The position numbers were made by a program, and so were the translations under genes. From Raffaelea ambrosiae (taxonomy: Eukaryota > Ascomycota > Sordariomycetes > Ophiostomatales > Ophiostomataceae): a DNA stretch of 64,000 nt. The DNA is taken from the NCBI GenBank assembly GCA_002778195.1, contig PCDI01000006.1, positions 287,021-351,020 of the forward strand. The letters run 5' to 3'. Positions 55,493-64,000 of the stretch are shown in pieces; the stretch's first letter is position 1, and each line of letters begins with the position of its first letter. Under the pieces are notes generated by a model. That model ran no database searches, had not been told where the DNA came from, and saw only the letters and a program-made list of their open reading frames with translations.

Positions 55493-56066
55493 ACCGGTGG
55501 CCCGAAGTCTCCTAACAATCGTCAATAACAACATCCAAACGGCCGTGCAGTGGAGCTAGTTGTAACAATACAGAACGGGGGGGGGGGGGGGGGGGGGTGT
55601 CTGACAGAGAGAGGTGTGAGGAGAGGGGCGGCGGGCCAAGATGAGGCCGTTGGCTTGACTTGACATGGAGAGGAGTAAGGAGGAGTTAATACTTGTAGAA
55701 GTAATTAAGCATCAATATAGAGAATACTGTTTCCACCGTACACGAAAGAAAAAGATGATTCTACGTGTTCCTTTTATTGTACGGACATGCAACAGGAACG
55801 GAAATCTCATAAGAGGCTGGTGGGAGTGGAATGCTTTCCGGTTTTTACTACGAATCAGGTTTCAGACAATTTATTTTATTTATTTACAGCTCGATTTCTT
55901 AATATTTGGCTCGATTCCGCCAAGAAGTGGCTGATTTCTTCCCACTCCCACAAATACAGGGTGTTGTTCCACACTTCGTTGTCGTTGCCGGCACAATCTT
56001 GCTCGAACCATCCCAGCGATTCTTGAGATGGGCATGAGCACAAAGAGAACATACGTACAGTTAGTC
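55493..56066. other. intergenic between convergent genes, with G21 run
   Basis: 3' flanks of the H+-ATPase and the permease. A homopolymer of 21 G lies at 55577-55597. The rest is AT-rich without ORFs of interest. Confidence 0.55.
55577..55597. repeat. poly-G homopolymer (21 nt)
   Basis: Uninterrupted G run about 85 nt after the ATPase stop codon; likely in the 3' UTR. Confidence 0.85.
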
Positions 56067-58130
56067 TCAATCCCGCAAAATTTCGAGAAATCCCTTCCAC
56101 CCTTTCCTCTTCCTGCCCACCAGAGCCGGATCGAACACCTTGCGGTCACCCAGGGGAATTTCATGCGCGCGAAGCCTGTCATGTTCGGAATAAACTGTCA
56201 GTAAAGAAAAGAAACGAAAGAGAGCATCAATCTGTCGGTGCATAAACGTACCATCGCGTCTTGTGGTACCACTTGTACCCAAAGTACAGCACAATAAACG
56301 TCGGGATGGTGATGTACGACGAGATAAACACCTTGTAGTGGAAGCCGCCGACAAAGGACGTGAAGCCCTGGACGATGAGCAGGAAAATGAAAAAGGCGAA
56401 ATTAAGGCGGTACATCCAGATGTTTCCTGGTGCCTGGAAGGGAAGCGTGTCGAGCGGGATGCCCTGAACCTGCATGGCGCGACGGACACGCAGAAACGTG
56501 ATCATAATGATGATCCAGGTGAAGTAGGCAGCTGTGCCACCGACTGACGTGAAGTAGCTAAAGACAGTGCCGGCGTCGATGGACATGTTCATGCAGGCAA
56601 GGAAGCCCCACAGATTGGAGACGAGGACAGCAATGTAGGGAACTGGTGGGTTGGTAGTTAGTAGCAAGAAAGGAAAAAAGATGTGTGAGAGAGAGAGAGA
56701 GATTACTGACCCCCCTTCTTGCTCGTTTTCGCAAAGATTCTTGGGGCCTTGCCCGTCTTGGCCATGGAGAACAGCGTGCGAGACTGCACGTAGACGACGC
56801 CGTTGCCGGCCGACACAAAGGCGACAACAATGAGAGCGTTGACGAAATGGCCAGCCGTCTTCCAGCCGGCCTTGACAAAGCCAATGGTGAACGGCGAGGA
56901 TGCCACCTTCGACCCGGCATGGATCAGGGCGTCTGCATCCGACGGACAGATGAGGCCCTGGAAAAAGGCCATGCCGATGTAGACGACGACGATGCGGTAG
57001 GTGATGGAAGACATGCTCTGGATGGGTCAATGAAAAGATCAAACGATAAAGAATAAAAAGAAAAAGAAAAGAAAAGAAAAGAAAAGCGAGGCAAAAAAAG
57101 GAAAAGAAAATGAAGATCTGGTGGCCGACCTTTGGTACATCGCGCTGTGGATTCTTGGACTCGCCCGCCGCCAGCGATATGATCTCCGTGCCCACGTAGT
57201 AGGCAGCTGCCAGGATGAACACCTGGCCAAAGCCGTTGATGCCGTTGATGATGGGCCCTTGCGGCGGCTTCCAGTTGTAGAACCCCATGTACGGCTGCCC
57301 AAAAGCGCCGACGTCGGCCAGGATCGAGATGAAGAAGAGCACGATCAGCGAGCAGAACTTGAACATGCCAAAGACATACTCAAGCTCGCCATAGACGCCG
57401 ACGCCAAGCGTGGTGAGGACGCTGAAAAAGGCCCAGAAGATCAGATACCAGGCCCAGGAGGGCATCGTAGAGCTGGGGACCCAAAATTCCAGGATGAGGG
57501 AGGCCGCATTCCAGTCTGGAAGGACGTCAGCACACCCAGAATAGCCGTTTGGGTGGATGTTCTTTTCCCAATCACGCAGGCTCACCTGCGGGAAGATAGA
57601 TGCTCCACATGAGGTAGTAGAGCCAGGCCAGCGCAAAGCTCAGGGCTGGGTCGACAAAGCGGTTGCTGTGCTCGATGAAGCCGCCGTGCACGGGGAACAT
57701 GGCCGTGGTCTCGCCGACGCTCTGCATGAGGATCCAAACGGCGACGCCTAGAACGCGGAGGTCAGTTGAGAGCTCCAATCGTGTTTCGTTCTCGGGCGGC
57801 AAAGACCAGTAACGACTTACCAACAACACTGAACCCGATCAGCGACCCCAGCGGCCCCGACAGGTAGAGCGCATAGCCCAGCCCGTAGTATGTTCCCGGC
57901 CCAATGATGGACCCCAGGGCGATCAGCACAAAATGGCGACCCTTGAGGCCGCGGCGCAGACCGTCGTCCAAGACAAAGGTACCGTCGTTGGCGTCTGCAT
58001 GAGAGGCCGAGTTGCCGTCACTCGAATCTAGGATCGTGGCAGAGGCAGCACGCTTTTCTAAATTTCCCAAGGCGAGGTCATCGGCGACAGCACCGGACGC
58101 AAACGCAGCCTGGGACTCGTGGCTGGCCAT
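56067..58130 (-). CDS. amino-acid permease (APC superfamily)
   Basis: Six exons: 57821-58130, 57586-57747, 57130-57515, 56711-57017, 56252-56642, 56067-56175; 554 aa. The N-terminal cytosolic region (about 50 aa) leads to GLKGRHFVLIALGSIIGPGTYYGLGYALYLSGP, the first unwound membrane helix of APC carriers. Then come VWILMQSVGETTAMFPVHGGFIEHSNRFVDPALSFALAWLYYL and FGQVFILAAAYYVGTEIISLAAGESKNPQRDVPK, both classical YAT/AAT signatures. Exon 4 has YRIVVVYIGMAFFQGLICPS and RTLFSMAKTGKAPRIF; exon 5 FLRVRRAMQVQGI. About 12 membrane segments. H+-coupled uptake of amino acids at the plasma membrane. Intron 4 contains a (CT)n tract. A TATA-like box lies about 115 nt upstream. Confidence 0.93.
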
Positions 58131-58244
58131 TGTATGAGATGATAGTGGAAAACTCCGTGAGGCCAAGGTAGCAAAGTCTCAGCCGAGGACAAGCAAGGCG
58201 AGGCATCCGGACGGCGCCGCCTGGGCGCGAGACATGGCACACCA

Positions 58245-58251
58245 TTTTATA
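58245..58251 (-). promoter_or_regulatory. TATA box of the amino-acid permease gene
   Basis: TATAAAA on the minus strand, about 115 nt upstream of the ATG at 58130. Confidence 0.4.
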
Positions 58252-59234
58252 TCTTGGGCAATATAAGGCAAAGACAGCCGCTCGTACGAGCCCTCCATTC
58301 ACAGATCTCTGGCCTCCGTTCTACGGCATCTGATTACGTTTTGGGCTGAGGTATGGGAAAAGGCTTTAGGCCCAGAAAGCTCGTCTACAGAACTGGTTGT
58401 GGTTAGAATCAAGTAAAAATGGGAAAACTAGTCGCAAATTGTAGAGCTTGTTCGTCCTTTTGCGTTTCGTGGACTGCAAAGAGGGGCGTAGAACGGTGAT
58501 GTGCGAGATGGGAACATTACCGGCATGGTTGACGCCATCTTCTAATATTCTAGGGATCCATCCTTTCAGACATGTTAATGAAAATTTGACAACGAAAACA
58601 GATCCCCTGCATTATGTTCGAGAAGACTTTGTTATGGCTCTCCATAGAGACCTCTTCCTTTCCTTTCCTTTGAATATTTTCTTGGTGCTTTTGTTTCTCT
58701 TCTTCATTTTGAGGTTGGCTAGATTTCCTTTGGCTTCGTCATTGAGGCGGCCGGCTCCGCCTGGCTGGGATGGATCCAGTGAATCGGTAGCCCGCCATGA
58801 ATAGATTTCGCATCACATCATAATTATTCTAATTGGCTGCTCTGTTGAAGATTTATGTTGCAAATAACATAGCGTCCTGTATTACAAGAGAGGGAATTGC
58901 TGATTCACACTAATAAGACGGAGTACAAACTGATGAGCATGCATTGGCAAAGCCACTCCCTTGCCTTTTCTTTCTTTGTTTTTGGGGGGCATTTACTAGG
59001 CTTTGTTCTTTCTTATCTTTCTACTTGTATCGGCACTTCTTCATGTGCCTGTTCGTAAATCGTCAGCCTCTCTGACCCAACATCAAACAGAAGCAGATAC
59101 TCCAGAAGTAAACTCGATCATGTAGGAGAGCGTATACTATTGCAAGGGCACATGAAATGCAAGGTCCTTCTAGTACTAGTGAGACCGTTTCTACTCGATT
59201 GTCTTCGCTGTGTCTATGAGACGTCTCGGCTCTA
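58252..59234. other. intergenic, no gene seen
   Basis: Promoter side of the permease and 3' flank of the MFS transporter. A 118-codon plus ORF (58448-58804) has a hydrophobic stretch from T-rich DNA but no family likeness. Confidence 0.45.
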
Positions 59235-61061
59235 TCAGACGACCTGCTTTTTGTCCACCTCGACCTCCAACGGTGTCCCGATCACTTCTTCCTGGCTGTC
59301 GAACGCCAGCGTCGCGCCAAGGGCCTGCTCTTGCCGTCGTGCATCCCGTCGCTGCAGCAGCACGGCTGCCGTCAACGTCGCCGTCGCGCACACAATCAGT
59401 CCCACCGTCACCGAGTTGCCGACCAAGAACCGCGGGGCATACTCGGTGTTGTATGTGATAAGCGGTATCCAGGCGTTGAAGGCGTACGCCACAGAGTTGG
59501 TGGTGCCCAGGATGAACTTGCGCTCCAGGCTGTCGCCAGCGCACTCCTCGTTGACCATGGTCAAGAAGATGGGACCGGAGCCCATCGCAAAGCCAGACAG
59601 GTAGTAGGAGGCCCATTTGAGCCCAAACGGCACGCCGTTCCAGATGGCGAGGTTGGTGGAGGCGAAGAAGCAGACGACAAGCGAGAAGTAGACAATGGGC
59701 GAGCGCTTTTGGAAGGCGTCGCTGGTCCAGCCGTAGAGGAGCGAGGTGAGGATGGTGATGGCGTTTGTCACAGTGGGATACGTGTTGATCTGGGGGACGG
59801 AGTAGCGGCCCAGGCTCTTGAGCCAGAGGTTCATGTAGCCGCCAAAGTTTTCGCTGCAGATGAAGAAGCTGCAAAGAAGGTCAGAAGCGTGCCAAACAAG
59901 AGATGGAGGGAAAATCAGCTCTTACGTGTAATAGGCTGTGTACACCCAAAAGTGCCACTTGTTGAGAATGCGCCTGAGCCCGGCCAGGGTGAACGGCTCC
60001 TCCATGTGGGTGCCAATCCTGCGCATGCGCTCGAGTGCCAAAGCCTTCTCCTCGGGCTTGAGCCAGTGGACTCTTGTGTTGCTTGGGAGATCAGGGACAG
60101 CATAGTAGCCCCATAAAGCCATGGGAAGGGTGATGACACCGTCGAACTGAAAGGCTGCGTTAGATGATTCAAGAGTGGGAGCCAGGACATGGGAGAACGC
60201 GTACTATAAAGAGCCATCTCCATCCGGACAGACCCCCTACTCCGTTCATGCGTGTGTACAAGGCGGCTTGCTGTGTGCGTGTGCGTGAAAGCTTCGCGTC
60301 AGCATGTGTGCTTCCATTTATTCGGTGGATTTCAGAACTGTCCTCTCGCCACTCACCAGATAGCCACTGAACATCGACCCAACAAAGGCTGACGCAAAAA
60401 AGATGCATGCTCGCTTGCCCAGCTCCTGCTTGGTGTACCATCCGCCCAGCACGGTGTGCACCGATGGATAAAACGTTCCTTCGGCGAGACCAACAAGGAA
60501 GCGGCATGCATACAGCTGGTATGGATTTTTCACTGAGGCGCTCGCAAACGTGACAACAACCCACAGAAGCTCCCAGCTAGGACACCAGAGCGAGAGGCGG
60601 ACACGCGTGCAGATGATCTGCGACGGGATTTGCGAGATGACATAGCCAATCGTCCACATGGTGGTGAACGTCTGATACTGGTTGTTGACGACATTCAACT
60701 CTTCCTTCATGCCCGACACATACGCGTTGGATACATTGCTCTGGTTTAGATTTTTACTAAAGTAAGAGAGCCCGGCCCAGGTGAGAATGAAAAAGTCGAT
60801 CTTGGCTATGAGGCGGCGTTCCTTTGGCGCGCGGTCGAGGCTGTCCCAGAGGATTTCCCGGAAACGGCGAATGCCCGTAGCTGGCTTCCTGGGCGTGTCG
60901 CTGCGCTCGTGCGGATGGCCGTCATGGCCCCGATGGCCGTCATCGGCCACGGACACTTCTGTATCGGGTTGTTGCAGCCCCATATTTGCAGCCGTGTCTT
61001 CGGAGTCTGTAGACAGGGGGTGGTATGCAAAGGAGCTGCTCCTCGTCCCGGTTATACGCAT
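59235..61061 (-). CDS. MFS transporter, ACS family (pantothenate/allantoate permease-like)
   Basis: Four exons: 60357-61061, 60205-60270, 59926-60146, 59235-59868; 541 aa. The 66-nt exon 2 (QAALYTRMNGVGGLSGWRWLFI) is missed by plain ORF reading but restores the family's loop before FDGVITLPMALWGYYAVPD. Other family marks are ERRLIAKIDFFILTWAGLSYFSKNLNQSNVSNAYVSGMKEEL, YQTFTTMWTIGYVISQIPSQII, CRFLVGLAEGTFYPSVHTVLGGWY and, in the C-terminal half, SFFICSENFGGYMNLWLKSL and GSGPIFLTMVNEECAGD. This resembles Liz1/Fen2-type transporters of pantothenate or other carboxylic acids. It diverges from the 2OG oxygenase with about 500 nt between the start codons. Confidence 0.92.
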
Positions 61062-61558
61062 TGTGGGCGTAGAGTTCTGCTCGCCTATTTATCGTCCAAC
61101 CATCCCGAGGCCATGGTCCATCTTGATGGGCCTGCACCATATTGTGAACATGAAAACCACACCCCTTATCCCCCACACCTTGCCAATATTGGCAGGTAAT
61201 CATCACAGACGACCGGTTCATATTTTCACCAGACAGACATCCGGTCTCTGTGAGGACGGACGTCGATCGGAAGGAGCCGCCAGCGCGATTCTTATTGGTA
61301 TGAAATGGCGTTTGTGAAATGGCGTTTGGAGAGATTGTCATGACGAAATGTCAGCAATCGCCATACGGACGGGGTAATGCGAGGAAACGTCATCGCTTAG
61401 GTAGCAGTCAAATGGGCGAATGGCACCGCGGGCGTTATTATATAGCAAGGTACATTCGATCCAAAATCACATATCTCCGCATGGCGAAATGTTGCCATTG
61501 CAAACCAAAGCAGACATACCCGCTCCAGACGCACCGAAACACCACATAGTCAGGCAAT
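61062..61558. promoter_or_regulatory. divergent promoter region between MFS transporter and 2OG oxygenase
   Basis: About 497 nt separate the two start codons, which face away from each other. No TATA box is clear on either side. Contains a tandem AAATGGCGTTTG-like duplication at 61305-61328. Confidence 0.5.
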
Positions 61559-62784
61559 ATGGCGTCTTTGCCTCCTTACGAATACCCCCCCGAGACCACG
61601 GAAGAGTGTGAGTAATACCAGTACTTTTTTTGTTGGGGCCCCTTTGTCGATTGAGTCTTGCTATGAGGAGCCGCATATGCTAACCGTGTAAGTGGACTAT
61701 GCCGACTTGGAGGCTCTGGATATCTCTCTGCTGAACAAGCCTGGTGGCAAAGAAGCCCTGGCCAAACAGGTGCTCAGCTTCATCAACACCAAAGGTACCC
61801 CCGAGTTGGCCCTGTCTTCTTGTCTATTCACTGGTCCACGTTCCCAACTTCATTGTAGGCTTCTTTTACGTCACCGGCCATGGCTTTTCCGACGAGGAGG
61901 TCCGTCGTCAGTATGCCCTCTGCAAGGCCGTCTTCGACCTGCCGCTCGAGGAGAAGCTGAAGTACAAGTGCGACACTGCCAATGGCGACTTCCGCGGCTA
62001 CAAGCCGCAATCCGTCGGCGCGCTCGCCGGCCGCGACAACGACGAGCGCTACAACATCCCCAAGTTCACGCCCGAGCACGAACGGCCGCACCCGGCTGTC
62101 ATCCGGGAGCACTGGGACGAGATCCGCGACTTCTCGCGCCGCATCCACGACAACGTGCTGCTGCCCCTGCTGCGGCTGTTTGCCATTGTGCTCGACCTGC
62201 CCGACGAGGCGTACTTTGCCAAGCGCCACCGCTACGACGCGCGCGGCCTCGAGTACCTGCGCTACATGCAGTACCACCCGCGCAGCCGCGAGGCCGACGA
62301 GGCCGCCGGCAACGTCTGGGCCAAGGGCCACACCGACTACAACACGCTCACCTTTCTGTTCCACCAGCCCATCGCCGGCCTGCAGGTGCAGACGCCCGAC
62401 GGCAGCGGGTGGAAGTACGTGCGGTCGCCGCGCGACGCCATCATTGTCAACATTGCCGACGCCCTCGAGTTTATGAGCGGCGGCTACCTCAAGAGCACGG
62501 TGCATCGCGTGGTGCGCGCCCCCGAGGACCAGACGCACCAGCCGCGCCGGAGCCTCATCTACTTTGCCCGGCCCGAGGCGGACATCCCGCTGAAGCCGGT
62601 CCAGGACAGCCCGCTGCTGCAGAGGCTGGGCCTGCAGAAGGATGCCGTGGCGTTCACGCGGGAGGTGACCGCGGAGGAGTGGGCGCGGGCGCGGATCGCC
62701 AAGGACCACCGGTTCCGGACGGGGCTGGTGAATGCGCCGGAGAAGGAGATCATTGCCGGCGTAGCTCAAAAGTACTACCACTAG
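61559..62784 (+). CDS. 2-oxoglutarate/Fe(II)-dependent oxygenase (isopenicillin-N-synthase-like)
   Basis: Three exons: 61559-61607, 61693-61794, 61859-62784; 358 aa starting MASLPPYEYPP. The N-terminal DIOX_N part contains LDYADLEALDISLLNKPGGKEALAKQV and, across intron 2, KGFFYVTGHGFSDE, the typical 'GFFYVxNHGI' block. The double-stranded beta-helix core has the Fe triad His208, Asp210 (KGHTDYNTLTF) and His266 (KSTVHRVV), with Arg280-Arg281-Ser282 for 2-oxoglutarate. Cytosolic; members hydroxylate or desaturate secondary metabolites, hormones or flavonoid-like compounds in plants and fungi. No substrate can be named. Very GC-rich third exon, so strong shadow ORFs occur on both strands. Divergent from an organic-acid-type transporter. 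Confidence 0.9.
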
Positions 62785-63230
62785 ATTGGCTATGCAAGAC
62801 TGGACACGGACCTGGATCAATGAAAAAGTAACGAGAATATGTCAGCAGAAAATGATGGCGGTTGTTCTCCAGGTGCTTGATATGACCAGGGAACAACGTG
62901 ATGTGTTTCGGCACCAGGAGCTCATACATTTTGCGGTCTTGGCTGGCTTCGTTGTGCCAAGTCTTGTCGGTGCTTTAACCAGACACGTAATAATACAGTG
63001 GTTGCTGTGCTGGGGGATGGGCGCTGAAACCTCTGTGGGTTAGCGCTCAGACAGAATCGATTATGTAACACATGTATGTGGAGTATTCACAGGCCGGCTG
63101 TGCATGATCGGCGGTCCCTAGAAATCGTTGCTCCGCCTAAGTCATATTAGGCTGCAGCTTTACCTGGGCGCCCCAAGAAACAACACCCTTCGATCATCAA
63201 CAAAATACATACACTTTGCAACCTCCAGGC
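62785..63230. other. intergenic, no gene seen
   Basis: 3' flank of the oxygenase and promoter of the thioesterase gene. No distinct element recognised. Confidence 0.45.
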
Positions 63231-64000
63231 ATGGCGATCCTCCGACAGGTCCAGCTCTTGCTGACATTCGGCTCCTTGGCGCTGGCCGCCGCCGTAGCCC
63301 GGCCAGCTGCTGGCGATGACGACGATTTCGACGACACTCCGCTGCCTCTGGTCATCTGGCACGGTATGCTTTCTTTCCTCATTCCTGTTTCCTCGCTTCG
63401 CTCGCATCGTATGGCCCCGTACTTGTTTGCTGACGTATTGTCTTCCTCCCAGGCCTTGGTGACAACTTTGCGGCCGACGGACTCCGCAAGGTCGGCGACC
63501 TCGCCGACGACGTCAACCCGGGCACCCTCGTATACTTTGTCAAGATGAACGACGACGCCAGCGCCGATCGCTCTGCGACCTTCTTGGGCAACCTGACCGA
63601 ACAGGTACAGAAAGTCTGCGACGACCTCGCTGCCGACCCCATCCTCTCCACCGCGCCCGCCATCGACGCCCTTGGCTTCAGCCAGGGCGGACAGTTCCTG
63701 CGGGCCTACGTCGAGCGCTGCAACCGGCCCCCCGTGCGGTCCCTCGTCACGTTCGGGTCGCAGCACAATGGGATCTCCCGCTTCATGGACTGCAGCACCA
63801 CCGATTTTGTCTGCCGCGCTGCCATGGCGCTGCTGCGGGGAAACACCTGGTCGGGCCTGGTGCAGGGCCGCGTGGTGCCTGCGCAGTACTTCCGCGATCC
63901 CTCGACCGAAGCGGAATACGAGAAATATCTGGAACACTCGAATTTCTTGGCCGACATCAACAACGAGCGTCCCGAGAGCCGCAACGAGACCTACCGCGCC
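63231..64000 (+). CDS. palmitoyl-protein thioesterase (5' part, runs off the window)
   Basis: Exon 1 63231-63363, intron 63364-63452 (GTATGC...CCCAG), exon 2 from 63453 to the window end. A signal peptide is clear (VQLLLTFGSLALAAAVA). PPT1 hallmarks: PLVIWHGLGDNF (oxyanion region, spanning the intron), then IDALGFSQGGQFLRAYVERC with the nucleophile Ser121, and SLVTFGSQHNGISRFMDC. The C-terminus with the catalytic His is outside the window. The enzyme removes fatty acyl groups from cysteines of proteins in the lysosome/vacuole; the signal peptide fits that route. Confidence 0.9.

Noticed and set aside
53036..55534. 832-codon antisense ORF
   Set aside because: It is exactly opposite the H+-ATPase exons; its composition (Asp/Gly/Val/Leu) is the mirror of GC3-rich codon use, and it has no motif.
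61692..62831. 379-codon ORF overlapping the 2OG oxygenase in another frame, and a 330-codon antisense ORF
   Set aside because: Both are shadows of the GC-rich oxygenase exon, which alone carries the HxD...H motif.

Overview
The window is nuclear DNA of a filamentous ascomycete, most likely a Sordariomycete. The evidence is many short GT-AG introns (about 50-110 nt) with CTAAC/CTGAC-type branch sites, Zn2Cys6 and fungal MFS/P450 families, a mannitol-1-phosphate dehydrogenase, and two dispersed Neurospora-type 5S rRNA genes. Lower-GC intergenic DNA rich in homopolymers separates compact GC-rich genes. I give about 20 spliced or intronless gene models (exons worked out by hand from splice signals and reading frame), three convincing pseudogenes, one weak gene relic, two tRNAs and two 5S genes.

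Left part (1-14 kb): the 3' end of an unknown gene; a DUF1989 protein followed by a strong inverted repeat; an F-box/Cys-rich protein; a small secreted Cys-rich protein; a frameshifted AIG2/GGCT-like pseudogene; a 5S rRNA gene; an MDP-1-type HAD phosphatase; a CRAL-TRIO (Sec14-like) lipid-transfer protein; a heavily broken berberine-bridge-type FAD oxidase; and mannitol-1-phosphate 5-dehydrogenase. A gene-poor stretch of about 6.8 kb follows (13.9-20.7 kb).

Middle (20-37 kb): an alpha/beta hydrolase, a GNAT acetyltransferase, an ankyrin protein, mitochondrial NADH-cytochrome b5 reductase, a SET-domain protein with a signal peptide, a divergent CDK-like kinase lacking the catalytic-loop Asn, an HPP membrane protein with a poly-Arg tract, and two adjacent tiny Cys/His proteins (67 and 59 aa). 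The tiny pair aligns without gaps and is the most novel-looking item here.

Right-centre (37-50 kb): a Dal5-type MFS transporter with two GC-AG introns, the second 5S gene, a CYP504-like P450, tRNA-Gln (intron-containing) and tRNA-Cys, a Zn2Cys6 regulator, homogentisate 1,2-dioxygenase, and a wrecked maleylacetoacetate isomerase. P450, regulator, HGD and MAAI lie on one strand and form a recognisable phenylacetate/tyrosine (homogentisate) catabolic cluster whose isomerase has died.

Right end (50-64 kb): a plasma-membrane H+-ATPase, an amino-acid permease, a second ACS-family MFS transporter divergent from a 2-oxoglutarate/Fe(II) oxygenase, and the 5' part of a secreted palmitoyl-protein thioesterase running off the window. 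Function names rest on recognised motifs and family resemblance; no database search was possible.
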